Assembly (NCBI RefSeq): GCF_900637845.1
Contig: NZ_LR134439.1
Span: 124,001-188,000 of the forward strand
Direction of reading: 5' to 3'
DNA length: 64,000 bases
From: Erysipelothrix rhusiopathiae
Lineage (GTDB): Bacteria; Bacillota_I; Bacilli_A; Erysipelotrichales; Erysipelotrichaceae
A program made the position numbers and the translations under genes. Below, one piece after another: positions 16,728 to 25,502 of the stretch; position 1 is the first letter of the stretch, and each line of letters begins with the position of its first letter. Below the pieces are notes generated by a model. It saw only the letters and a program-made list of their open reading frames with translations. It searched no databases and was not told where the DNA came from.

Positions 16728-17699
16728 ATGAGAGAAGAAATGAAAGACAATACAGTTATTTTTGCGTTATCGTCGAACGTAGAACTAGCAGATGAGATTT
16801 GTGAGCATTTAGATTTAGAACGCGGCAAAATTGATGTACGTCATTTTGCAGACGGAGAAATCTTGATTGAACCACTTGTTTCTGTACGTGGAAAACATGT
16901 TTACATTATCCAATCTACAAGTTCACCAGTAAGTGAAACATATATGGAAGTTCTTATTGCAATTGACGCATGTAAGCGTGCATCTGCAGAAGAAATTACA
17001 ATTGTAATGCCATATTATGGATATGCGCGCCAAGATCGTAAGGCTCGTGCACGTCAACCAATTACTTCAAAATTGATGGCAAATCTATTACAAACAGCCG
17101 GAGCAGACCGCGTTGTGACAATAGACTTGCACGCACCACAGATTCAAGGATTTTTTGATATTCCTACAGATGACCTCACTGCAGTTGCAATGATTGGTCA
17201 ATACTATAGAAATAAAGACTTCCAAGATGAAGTTGTAGTTGTATCACCAGACCACGGTGGAGCAACTCGTGCGCGTCGTCTTTCAGACACAATTCCAAAC
17301 TCAACAATCGCAATTATCGATAAACGTCGTACAAAACCAAACGTTGCGGAAGCAATGAACTTAATTGGTGATGTTGATGGGAAAATTGCAGTTGTTATTG
17401 ATGATATGGTTGATACAGCTGGATCACTCATGGGTGGAATCAATATGTTATATGAAAAAGGTGCTAAAGAAGTTTATTGTGCATGTACACATGGTATTCT
17501 TTCAGGACCTGCTATTGAACGTATTTCAAATTCAGATATCAAAGAGTTATTGATTACAAATACAATTTCTCTAAAAGAAGAAGCACGTCAAGAGCCAAAA
17601 ATTAAAGAGATTTCTGTTGGATATATGCTTGCGAAAGCAATTGAAGCGATTCAATTACATACTCCTGTAAGTACACTCTTTGATTTATTCAATGACTAG
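16728..17699 (+). CDS. prs: Ribose-phosphate pyrophosphokinase (PRPP synthase)
   Basis: This 323-residue enzyme makes PRPP from ribose 5-phosphate and ATP for nucleotide, NAD and amino-acid synthesis. It has the flexible-loop motif YARQDRKARARQPIT near 98, HAPQIQGFFDIP, and the PRPP-binding segment VVIDDMVDTAGS near 222. The first ATG is used here; an in-frame ATG at 16740 is a possible alternative, since the upstream AGAGGG is rather far from either. The stop overlaps the Nudix gene start by eight bases. Confidence 0.95.
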   Translation: MREEMKDNTVIFALSSNVELADEICEHLDLERGKIDVRHFADGEILIEPLVSVRGKHVYIIQSTSSPVSETYMEVLIAIDACKRASAEEITIVMPYYGYARQDRKARARQPITSKLMANLLQTAGADRVVTIDLHAPQIQGFFDIPTDDLTAVAMIGQYYRNKDFQDEVVVVSPDHGGATRARRLSDTIPNSTIAIIDKRRTKPNVAEAMNLIGDVDGKIAVVIDDMVDTAGSLMGGINMLYEKGAKEVYCACTHGILSGPAIERISNSDIKELLITNTISLKEEARQEPKIKEISVGYMLAKAIEAIQLHTPVSTLFDLFND

Positions 17700-18114
17700 T
17701 CAAACATTTCTTAAAGTTAATCTCATTATCGTTTTCGACACAAAAGCCGAAAACGTTTTGATGTGTCATCGACAAAAGAATCCTTATAAAGGACTCTACA
17801 ACTTTGTCGGAGGCAAAAAGAATCCAGGAGAATCCGATATAGAGGGTGCCTATCGAGAACTTTTCGAGGAAAGTGGTATAACCGTAAATGATATTGAAAT
17901 CAAACCATTGTTTTTTACGCAATATTTTGAAGACGGTATCGAGTTGCAAGTATTTTACGGTTACCTTAACCAAGAAGTCGTTCTCGTTCCAGAAAAAAAT
18001 CCCCTATTATGGATGCCCATAACAGAGGATTTCTCGGATGACACGCGTTTTGCGGGTCAAGGTAATATCAAACATATGATGGATTTAATTTATGAATCCA
18101 AACAAGGTATGTAA
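17692..18114 (+). CDS. Nudix hydrolase
   Basis: This 140-residue protein carries the full Nudix box, GxxxxxE then REL-F-EE-S-GI, at about 42-64 (GGKKNPGE, then REL and EESGI). The family cleaves nucleoside diphosphates linked to another group; MutT-like sanitising of oxidised nucleotides is possible, but the substrate is unknown. The start ATG 17692 overlaps the prs stop and has no ribosome site of its own, so translation is probably coupled to prs. Its end overlaps the convergent addA gene by 25 bases. Confidence 0.88.
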   Translation: MTSQTFLKVNLIIVFDTKAENVLMCHRQKNPYKGLYNFVGGKKNPGESDIEGAYRELFEESGITVNDIEIKPLFFTQYFEDGIELQVFYGYLNQEVVLVPEKNPLLWMPITEDFSDDTRFAGQGNIKHMMDLIYESKQGM

Positions 18115-21100
18115 TGATTTAAGTGGAAACTATAGATATATGTTTTAATTAAAAGCTCTGGGTATATGATACCGAGGGCTTTTTTATATGCTTTGATCTG
18201 ATCTTCATAACGCTCCACAATAATTTCTAGAGGTGCATTATCACTTTTAAAGTCTACAAGTATCAGTTCGGTTTCGTTGTATACGTAAAAATCAATTACT
18301 CCTGCATCGCCATCAATTAAATAAGGAACTTCTTGTTGGATATGTGGATAACGATAGAGTTCTTGAGTAAAAGAATGCTGGTTATAGGCTTGAAGTCTAC
18401 GTTTAAATTTTGATTCAAAATTTTCAAGGTCTGCTTCAGTCCAAAGTCTATGAGGGAGCTTTTCTACCGCCTCATGTAAGGTGGAACCAAAACCTGTGGC
18501 AAATTCAAATGACTTATCGAAATTTAAATCGCGATTTTTAGTAAGGATTGGAACTTCTTGATCTAAAGTCAGAGGCAATTTCTCCGTGAAAATTGTGGAT
18601 ATCTCCTCTTGTTCGATTGGTTTGAGACTGTTCTCCGTAAGTTCCATACCGTCGATAACTCGTATAACGGTATTATGTGGGCTCGCAGCAAGAAGTAAAT
18701 CAACTTTTCGCTTATGGTTGCGAAGTAATTGATAATCTAAAGATGTTGGTTGATATTCTTTTACTACATCAACAAGAATAAGGTGCTTTTGTGGTCGCGT
18801 AAGCGCTACGTAGAGAAGTCGAAGGTTTTCTTCAATTTCTTCGTTGTCTTGTTTAATTTCCATAACCGTTCGAATGAGATTTCGAGAAACAAAGCGCATC
18901 GGTAATTCAACATGATTCAAACCAATACCAAAGGTATCGTCATTAAGTAAAATATCACTATGATCACGCACTGCATGCCGTCCCATACCCCACAAGAACA
19001 CAATTGGAAATTGTAATCCTTTAGATTGATGGATGGTCATGGCAGTTACGATATCAGCATCTTTATTTAAGGGTGATGCTTCACTGCTTGTATCGTCTTT
19101 AAACTCCGCAACAAATCGTACAAACCCTTGTAAGGTTGGAACTGAAACTGCTTGGTATTGGATAGCTTTTTCAAGCAGAAAGTCTAAGTTTGTTTTATCT
19201 TGAAGCGAAAGCGTGTTATTGTAGACATCATTAAGTTGAATAATTTCTTGAATAATTGAAATGAGATCTTTCGAACGCCACGATAATACCATGTCATCAA
19301 GTGATTGATAGAGCTCTGGATTTTCAATTTCCAGTGCTTTTCGAATACTTGAAGCATCCATTAGTTTGAGGGCTGCAATTTGATCGTCAGAATAATTATA
19401 GAATGGTGATGTGAGTACTGGCACAAGATAAAAATCATGGAATGTTGTTGCGTAGTTAAGTAAAGCGACAACGGATGCGATGATTTCGGACTTGTAAAAG
19501 CCGCTTTGATCATCAATATAATGAGGAATGTTATATTCTTCAAAAGCCTCTTTGAGATACCCTTTACTTGCATGTGATCGAACTAAAATTACCATATCTT
19601 TAAAGCGATAGCCTTGGCTATGATAATTAATAATCTCCTGAGCAATATGTTGAGCACGAAGTTGATCAGATGTTTTCTTAAATCGATTATCATGTTTTTC
19701 AATAATATGAATTTCTACAGGATGTGTATCTTCACTTTGAGCAGGAATCCCAACATTTACATGATCATGTTCATCATAGGTAATCCCGAATGTGAGGTTC
19801 ATCAGTTTATCAAATACGTAGTTATTGTACTCAACAATATCTTTTTTCGAGCGATAGTTAAAGCTTAAGTATAAATTTTGTGTTGTATCATCAAGCATTA
19901 AATTTTGCATGATATTGGGTTTTGCACCACGGAATCGATAGATTGATTGTTTAATGTCACCAACTCGAAAAATATTGTTTCCAGTCGATATTTTAGTAAT
20001 AATTTCATCTTGATATTCATTAGTATCTTGAAATTCATCAACCATGATTTCTTTGTATTTATGTTTTACAAGTTCTGAAATTTCTCCGTCATTTTCGTTT
20101 AGGATACGAAGTGCCATGGATTCAAAATCATTGAAGTCCAAACAGTTTTCTTCTTCTTTTAACGAAGAAAAGGCTTCTATATAATCTTGTGTCATTTTAA
20201 TTAAAAGCGAAACAGTTTCTATTTGATTGTTGAGTAATCGGAAGTGTTCATCCAATGGCATGTAATTCTCAAAAATTCGATTGACTGTCTTCTCGATTCG
20301 TTTTCGCTGTTCGGTATATACATCATTTTTTGTATCCGCAATTACTTTGAAATTACATACCGTCGGTATTTGGTCATAAAATGAGATATCTTGTTGGTGG
20401 ATGAGTGATTCCAGTGTGCGTAGTCCTTCCGTAACTTGTAGCAACATTGAACTTTGCTCGAAATACTTCTTACCTTTTTTATCGTTAGGGTCATACGATT
20501 CATCTGAGATCGCAATAATTCCTTGAACATCTTTAATAATCTCACGTACTTGACGAAGATAGAAATCAAAAAAGATTTGCTTGAATTCTTGTGGGAAGTC
20601 TTTGAAATCGGTAGCACGATATAGTGCTTTAACAGATTGAACCGCTCTTTCCGGATCTTTTTTACTGATTAACCAGTTTGCATTATCATAAATTGCATTT
20701 TCTAAGGATTTGTAATCAAGAGGATTTGTTGAGAAAACATCGAGTAGATATTTAAGATTCTCATAATCGTTTTGTAACCATTGATCAAAAGTTTTTCGCA
20801 TGGCTTGACGTTGGAGTAACTTTGTTTGAGCATCATCAAGGATATTATCAGCACGCGAAGGATTTACCCCAATAATATAACCATAGTTTTTGATAATTGT
20901 AAGGCAGAAAGAATGGATTGTGGAAATCTGCGCGGTTTCAACTAAAGATATTTGTTCTGCGATAAAATCGGATTCGTGTTTTCGATATTCGTCATTTAGC
21001 GATGCAAGTAAACGTGTTTTCATTTCGGATGCGGCTGCCTCAGTAAAGGTCATAGCACACACTTCATCGATACGGACATTATCCCGAATAATTCGCTTCA

Positions 21101-21212
21101 TTAAACGGGCAATTAAAACTGTAGTTTTACCCGCTCCAGCAGATGCAGATACAATTACATTTTGATTTAATGCTTCAATAGCTTGTTGTTGCTGGGGGTT
21201 ATAAGTCGTCAT
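18090..21212 (-). CDS. addA: AddA helicase-nuclease subunit
   Basis: This 1040-residue protein is the UvrD-like subunit of AddAB (RexAB), which resects double-strand breaks for RecA loading. Walker A SASAGAGKTT is at about 23-32, the DExx box is MVDEFQDTN, and later helicase motifs include YRFRGAKPN, LRLLYVALTRP and MTIHQSKGLQFP. A C-terminal RecB-type nuclease site is seen as GVIDFYV then LILVDFKSD. It is somewhat shorter than Bacillus AddA (about 1230). GAGGAG precedes the chosen ATG. It overlaps addB by 14 bases. Confidence 0.94.
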   Translation of the reverse strand: MTTYNPQQQQAIEALNQNVIVSASAGAGKTTVLIARLMKRIIRDNVRIDEVCAMTFTEAAASEMKTRLLASLNDEYRKHESDFIAEQISLVETAQISTIHSFCLTIIKNYGYIIGVNPSRADNILDDAQTKLLQRQAMRKTFDQWLQNDYENLKYLLDVFSTNPLDYKSLENAIYDNANWLISKKDPERAVQSVKALYRATDFKDFPQEFKQIFFDFYLRQVREIIKDVQGIIAISDESYDPNDKKGKKYFEQSSMLLQVTEGLRTLESLIHQQDISFYDQIPTVCNFKVIADTKNDVYTEQRKRIEKTVNRIFENYMPLDEHFRLLNNQIETVSLLIKMTQDYIEAFSSLKEEENCLDFNDFESMALRILNENDGEISELVKHKYKEIMVDEFQDTNEYQDEIITKISTGNNIFRVGDIKQSIYRFRGAKPNIMQNLMLDDTTQNLYLSFNYRSKKDIVEYNNYVFDKLMNLTFGITYDEHDHVNVGIPAQSEDTHPVEIHIIEKHDNRFKKTSDQLRAQHIAQEIINYHSQGYRFKDMVILVRSHASKGYLKEAFEEYNIPHYIDDQSGFYKSEIIASVVALLNYATTFHDFYLVPVLTSPFYNYSDDQIAALKLMDASSIRKALEIENPELYQSLDDMVLSWRSKDLISIIQEIIQLNDVYNNTLSLQDKTNLDFLLEKAIQYQAVSVPTLQGFVRFVAEFKDDTSSEASPLNKDADIVTAMTIHQSKGLQFPIVFLWGMGRHAVRDHSDILLNDDTFGIGLNHVELPMRFVSRNLIRTVMEIKQDNEEIEENLRLLYVALTRPQKHLILVDVVKEYQPTSLDYQLLRNHKRKVDLLLAASPHNTVIRVIDGMELTENSLKPIEQEEISTIFTEKLPLTLDQEVPILTKNRDLNFDKSFEFATGFGSTLHEAVEKLPHRLWTEADLENFESKFKRRLQAYNQHSFTQELYRYPHIQQEVPYLIDGDAGVIDFYVYNETELILVDFKSDNAPLEIIVERYEDQIKAYKKALGIIYPELLIKTYIYSFHLNHYIPCLDS
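18154..18185 (+). terminator. Terminator for prs-Nudix inside the addA 3' end
   Basis: On the plus strand the arms AGCTCTGGGTAT and ATACCGAGGGCT (one mismatch, one wobble) are followed by T residues. It would stop the prs-Nudix transcript about 40 bases after the Nudix stop, within antisense addA. Confidence 0.65.
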
Positions 21213-23631
21213 GTTTTGGCTCCTCATCTTCTTTCTTTAAATCTAAGTCTTTATCAATTTCAATACTTGAGTCTTCTGGATCTAAAACCCCGTTCATAAC
21301 ATCAGAATAGATGGTTTGGTAGATTTGGGTAAGCAAGGGTTTTATTTTATTCATATCATAGGGTTTTGTCCAAGCGGTAATTACCCCATCTTTGGATTCG
21401 CGCAAACCACCAAAATAAGTTGCACTGTCATAGGAGTCTAAGGGTTGTTCAAACAGCCAACCTTTATAGCGTTTTGCTTTAAGCCATTCTGCCTCGAAAT
21501 CGATGTCTTTTGAAATAACACCTTTTGCGACTTTGTACTCGAGAGAATTTGTTGTTAGGTTCGGGTTTTTAAAACCGTAGTAGTAAACAGCAAGACATTT
21601 TTTTTGAAACGCTTTTTCCGCAATCATCGCATATGTTAGTAATTGCAACTGTGTACCAGCTTTAACGTTTTCGGCGGTCATTGCTAACTGGGAACTCTTG
21701 TAATCGATAACTTGTACATAATGGTCGTTTTCATCAATACGATCAATAATACCGCGAAGCACAATGCCATTAAACATGGTTTCTTCACGGAACCATCGTT
21801 CTTTAGATACAACTTGGAATGTCGTATCAGCCATTGAAGCATCCACAAAATCAACATTCTGTTCCATTAAATCTTGATTTCGATCATAGATCATACGATA
21901 GCGTGGATGCGTCATTGGAAATACTTTACGAACATCAGTCCATGGATCTATATTTTTATTATCGTGGTAATACTCCATTACTGCATGATTAACTGTACCA
22001 ATAATGCGTGGATCAAATTTAAGAATCTCAGGTTCTCGAATTTTAAGACCGCGTTCCATAAAGAATTGATAGGGATCATTTACAAACATTTGAAATGCGG
22101 AAATGGAGCCAATAAGTTTTCCATCTTCTAAGTAAAGCTCTTTCGCAAGCGTTGGACTAAGGTGGTGTTTGACGGGTTTTCGATATGTGTTTTGAGTCAA
22201 AATCCATGACTTAAGATCTATGTTATTTTCCCGTGCAAATTGCTCAACAGGATAAGAAACTTCCTGTCCTTTTCCCTCATACGTTGCGGAACTATACGAT
22301 AAAGTCATATTTTTATTATGATCAAAAATATGATTTTGCATTCTAAGTGTGAACTGCGTACGTTCATCCAATCGAGGATAACCCTCAATACATCTCAAGT
22401 AAGCTTCATCAATGATACCGGTACGTGAACGAATAGACGGGAAATTTTTAGCGGATAAATTAACGACATATAAATGATCTTGTGGAATAAGTGGGAGTGA
22501 GCAATAATCAACGATACGGAGTGGAGAAATATTTTGTTGGTGCGCTTGAAGTGAATCGAGATGCTCCAACATTAATAGATAGGTTTCCTCTTGGTATTCT
22601 CCTAAATGTTTTTCAAGTAAAGAACAAAGCGACGTTAAATCACCGTGGGTATGACTTTTGATGACGTTATAACAAGCAATCAGAGTTTCTTTAAAATCTA
22701 AATTCATAACCTCATCGAGATATTCTTTAAGTCGAACGACATCTTCTTGAATACGATTTTGGAGTGCAAATAAATCAGGATACGATTCAGTTTCTTCACA
22801 TAAGTCATAAGCACCAAAGACATCATTAAGTTCAAATTCGAAATGAGTGAGGTAAGTAACGATATCTTCACGACGTTTTAAACCAAATGCTCCGGATTCG
22901 ATTGCCTTAATTAATTGAAGAATATTTGGGTCAAAAGCAAAATCAAGTAAAGCGCGATACTGAGATTTCATCAGTTCGAAACGACGGTCCTGTAATTTTA
23001 GTGGATAACCATAACGCTCGAAAATTGATTCGATAAGTGGTTCAATCATCGATTTATTGGCTACTGCAATGGTTGCTGATTTGTATCCATTACGGATAAT
23101 ATCCTGCACTACGGCTTCGAGTTCACTTCGTGGATTCAATGCAACTTTAAAAAAGATTGAATCTGGTTTTTGTGATTGTGGTTCAATAAAAGGAATATTA
23201 TGACGCTTTAAAAACGCGTACTCCGCGTGGGATAATCCGTAAGCAACCGCTTCATACTCGACGTCCTCTTGAACAACTGGTTTTTCAAGATAAGGATCAA
23301 TAAGAGCGAGACATTGAAAGATTTCTTCTTGTAATGGTGTTTCACGAGGACAAGAATCCAAACTCAAACCATATAAATACAGTTCTTGTAATAAGTCTAT
23401 AAGTACATGCATCGTCTTAGGATATTTCAAAACTTCTTGAAGACGAGGGCAATTACATTTTTGGAGTTGATTAAACACCGCAATTTCCACAGATCGACGG
23501 TGTGTATCCGATTCAAAAAAAGCAAGTTTAAAATCACGAACTGCTACCCCGAGATAATAATCCTGTTTTGATAATAAAATTTGCTTTAAATCTTCATGGA
23601 AGATTCGATTACTAACGATGATTTTGTGCAT
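21199..23631 (-). CDS. addB: AddB/RexB-like nuclease subunit without Fe-S cysteines
   Basis: At 810 residues this is shorter than Bacillus AddB (about 1166). It lacks an N-terminal Walker A and starts MHKIIVSNRIFHEDL. The C-terminal RecB-type nuclease is intact: SAFQMFVNDPYQFFMERGL near 487, GIIDRIDEN then VIDYKSSQ near 640. In iron-sulfur AddB proteins the DPYQFF position is CPFQ-like, and three more cysteines lie near the C-terminus. Here that cysteine is aspartate, and the C-terminal end has no cysteine cluster. AAAGGGGG precedes the ATG. It is the first gene of the addBA operon. Confidence 0.88.
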   Translation of the reverse strand: MHKIIVSNRIFHEDLKQILLSKQDYYLGVAVRDFKLAFFESDTHRRSVEIAVFNQLQKCNCPRLQEVLKYPKTMHVLIDLLQELYLYGLSLDSCPRETPLQEEIFQCLALIDPYLEKPVVQEDVEYEAVAYGLSHAEYAFLKRHNIPFIEPQSQKPDSIFFKVALNPRSELEAVVQDIIRNGYKSATIAVANKSMIEPLIESIFERYGYPLKLQDRRFELMKSQYRALLDFAFDPNILQLIKAIESGAFGLKRREDIVTYLTHFEFELNDVFGAYDLCEETESYPDLFALQNRIQEDVVRLKEYLDEVMNLDFKETLIACYNVIKSHTHGDLTSLCSLLEKHLGEYQEETYLLMLEHLDSLQAHQQNISPLRIVDYCSLPLIPQDHLYVVNLSAKNFPSIRSRTGIIDEAYLRCIEGYPRLDERTQFTLRMQNHIFDHNKNMTLSYSSATYEGKGQEVSYPVEQFARENNIDLKSWILTQNTYRKPVKHHLSPTLAKELYLEDGKLIGSISAFQMFVNDPYQFFMERGLKIREPEILKFDPRIIGTVNHAVMEYYHDNKNIDPWTDVRKVFPMTHPRYRMIYDRNQDLMEQNVDFVDASMADTTFQVVSKERWFREETMFNGIVLRGIIDRIDENDHYVQVIDYKSSQLAMTAENVKAGTQLQLLTYAMIAEKAFQKKCLAVYYYGFKNPNLTTNSLEYKVAKGVISKDIDFEAEWLKAKRYKGWLFEQPLDSYDSATYFGGLRESKDGVITAWTKPYDMNKIKPLLTQIYQTIYSDVMNGVLDPEDSSIEIDKDLDLKKEDEEPKHDDL

Positions 23632-23740
23632 AAAAAGCCCCCTTTAATATCAATTATAAGGGATATTGAGTGGAAGTGTATGGGTCTTTTAAAATTTCCT
23701 TAAATATGTCATGATATAGAAGTAAACAAAGGGGGAAACT

Positions 23741-24532
23741 ATGGGGTTAGTTTATGCTATGAGTGAGATCAAAGATAAACGTCAGGGGGGCCATGCATGT
23801 ACATTTAATGGTTTTCTCGAGGATTATTTAAACTTTGATTCTGCTCAATATAAAGAATTACTTGAAAATGTTTTAGAGATGGATGATTCCATACGTGTTA
23901 TGGAGAATGTACGTATCCAAATAAATAAAGATTTAGTAGCGAATAAAATTATACGCTATAAAGATGTCCATAAAATTCCGAAAGGATACATTAAAGCACC
24001 CTTAATTTTGTATAGTGAAGGACAAGAACGAGAATTCGCATTGATTCTTGTTGATCGTAACTATCTTGAAGCAAAAGGTATTTACTATTGTTTAACTGAA
24101 CAAAGGGGAATCTTAGGGGCTTACCGTCATAATGTATTGGTATTACCAATTGAAGAAACTGAGATTATATTGGAATTGTTGAAGATATTACCAAGTGATC
24201 GACCAACAATTGCATCACTTCAACGCGAACAAGATCGTCGACATTATCGTGATACAGAAATGCTTATTGAAACAGCCATTGCAAAAGGCCAAGAAAACAT
24301 TGCGTATATCAACCAAAGTCTTCGCGATGACCCACAAGGTCGAGCAGATCGAATTCACCAAACAATCGCATCATGGTTTTTACTTAAAAAAATGCTTTAT
24401 GTTCAATATATGATGGATAAGGACACCTTACTTAAAATAAACAATGGCGATATCAAATTACATCGCCAAAAAGCAAAAGAACATTGTAACAAAATAGAAT
24501 TTATACCATTTAGTGAACTTTGGAGGATATGA
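23741..24532 (+). CDS. Soluble protein of unknown function
   Basis: I do not recognise this 263-residue protein. It has no signal peptide or membrane segment. It is rich in charged residues and has a helical, glutamate- and lysine-rich C-terminal half (about 155-263). One GGH and three scattered cysteines are present, with no clear metal site. AAAGGGGG precedes the ATG. Its last base overlaps the xth start (TGATG), and addBA diverges from it 110 bases upstream. A repair-related role is suggested only by these neighbours. Confidence 0.7.
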   Translation: MGLVYAMSEIKDKRQGGHACTFNGFLEDYLNFDSAQYKELLENVLEMDDSIRVMENVRIQINKDLVANKIIRYKDVHKIPKGYIKAPLILYSEGQEREFALILVDRNYLEAKGIYYCLTEQRGILGAYRHNVLVLPIEETEIILELLKILPSDRPTIASLQREQDRRHYRDTEMLIETAIAKGQENIAYINQSLRDDPQGRADRIHQTIASWFLLKKMLYVQYMMDKDTLLKINNGDIKLHRQKAKEHCNKIEFIPFSELWRI

Positions 24533-25287
24533 TGAAACTAATTTCGTGGAATGTTAATGGTTTACGTGCCGTTATGAAAAAAGACTTTGAAGGGATTTTT
24601 GAAGCAATGGACACAGATGTTCTTTGTCTTCAAGAAACCAAAATGCAAGCGGGTCAATTAGATTATGATCCGGAAGGCTATTATGCATATTATAACTATG
24701 CAGAGAAAAAAGGATATTCAGGCACTGCGGTTTATACACGCATAAAACCACTTAATGTTACCTACGGAATCCAAGAAGATGAACATAATACAGAAGGTCG
24801 TGTCATAACATGTGAGTATGATGATTTCTTTCTTGTTTGTGTTTATACACCCAACTCACAACCAGAATTAAAACGTATCGATTACCGTATGCAATGGGAA
24901 GATGATTTTAGGGAATATCTCAAAATGTTGGATGAGACTAAACCTGTAGTCTTATGTGGGGACTTAAACGTCGCTCATAAAGAGATTGACTTGAAAAATC
25001 CTTCAGCGAATCGTAAAAACCCTGGCTTTAGTGATCAAGAACGTGAACAATTCACCAATCTTTTAGATGCTGGATTTATTGATTCGTTCCGTGAATTACA
25101 TCCAAACGCAATCGATCGTTATTCCTGGTGGAGTTACCGTGCCAATGCACGTAGTCGAAACACAGGGTGGAGAATTGATTACTTCGTTGTTTCAGAGCGA
25201 CTAAGAAATGCTATAGAAGCGGCAGATATTCTCGATCAGGTTCTTGGAAGTGACCACTGTCCCGTAATGATTAAACTCAATTTCTAA
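24532..25287 (+). CDS. exoA: Exonuclease III family AP endonuclease
   Basis: This 251-residue Xth/ExoA enzyme cuts at abasic sites and removes 3' blocks. It shows SWNVNGLRA at the N-terminus, LQETKMQ near 35, SGTAVYT near 66, CGDLNVAHKEIDL near 145, WWSYRANARSRNTGWRIDYF near 200 and the final SDHCPV. These hold the metal-binding glutamate, aspartates and histidine. GGAGG lies five bases before ATG 24532; ATG 24529 would be too close. It is coupled to the preceding unknown gene. Confidence 0.95.
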   Translation: MKLISWNVNGLRAVMKKDFEGIFEAMDTDVLCLQETKMQAGQLDYDPEGYYAYYNYAEKKGYSGTAVYTRIKPLNVTYGIQEDEHNTEGRVITCEYDDFFLVCVYTPNSQPELKRIDYRMQWEDDFREYLKMLDETKPVVLCGDLNVAHKEIDLKNPSANRKNPGFSDQEREQFTNLLDAGFIDSFRELHPNAIDRYSWWSYRANARSRNTGWRIDYFVVSERLRNAIEAADILDQVLGSDHCPVMIKLNF

Positions 25288-25292
25288 TAGCT

Positions 25293-25326
25293 ACCTCTTG
25301 ATGATTTCGCATCAAGAGGTTTTTTA
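25293..25326 (+). terminator. Intrinsic terminator after exoA
   Basis: ACCTCTTGATG and CATCAAGAGGT arms with an ATTTCG loop and six T residues. Confidence 0.9.
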
Positions 25327-25390
25327 TGCAATTGTGAATCGGGTGAAAATCTAATGTTAATGATAATCGTTGTATACTCACAATCACGTA

Positions 25391-25470
25391 TATAATGTAA
25401 ACGGTATCTTAAAAATGATTAAACGATATCGGTGTAAATCCATGACTTTTGTCGATGATAATGGTATACT
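25391..25470 (+). promoter_or_regulatory. Two candidate promoters before the DEAD-box helicase
   Basis: TATAAT at 25391-25396 and an extended -10 (TGGTATACT, hexamer 25465-25470) would give leaders of about 100 and 26 bases. The longer one might have a regulatory role, but I see no strong hairpin. Confidence 0.45.
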
Positions 25471-25502
25471 ATCACGGTGTGTTGAAAGAAGTAGGAAAAT
25501 TA

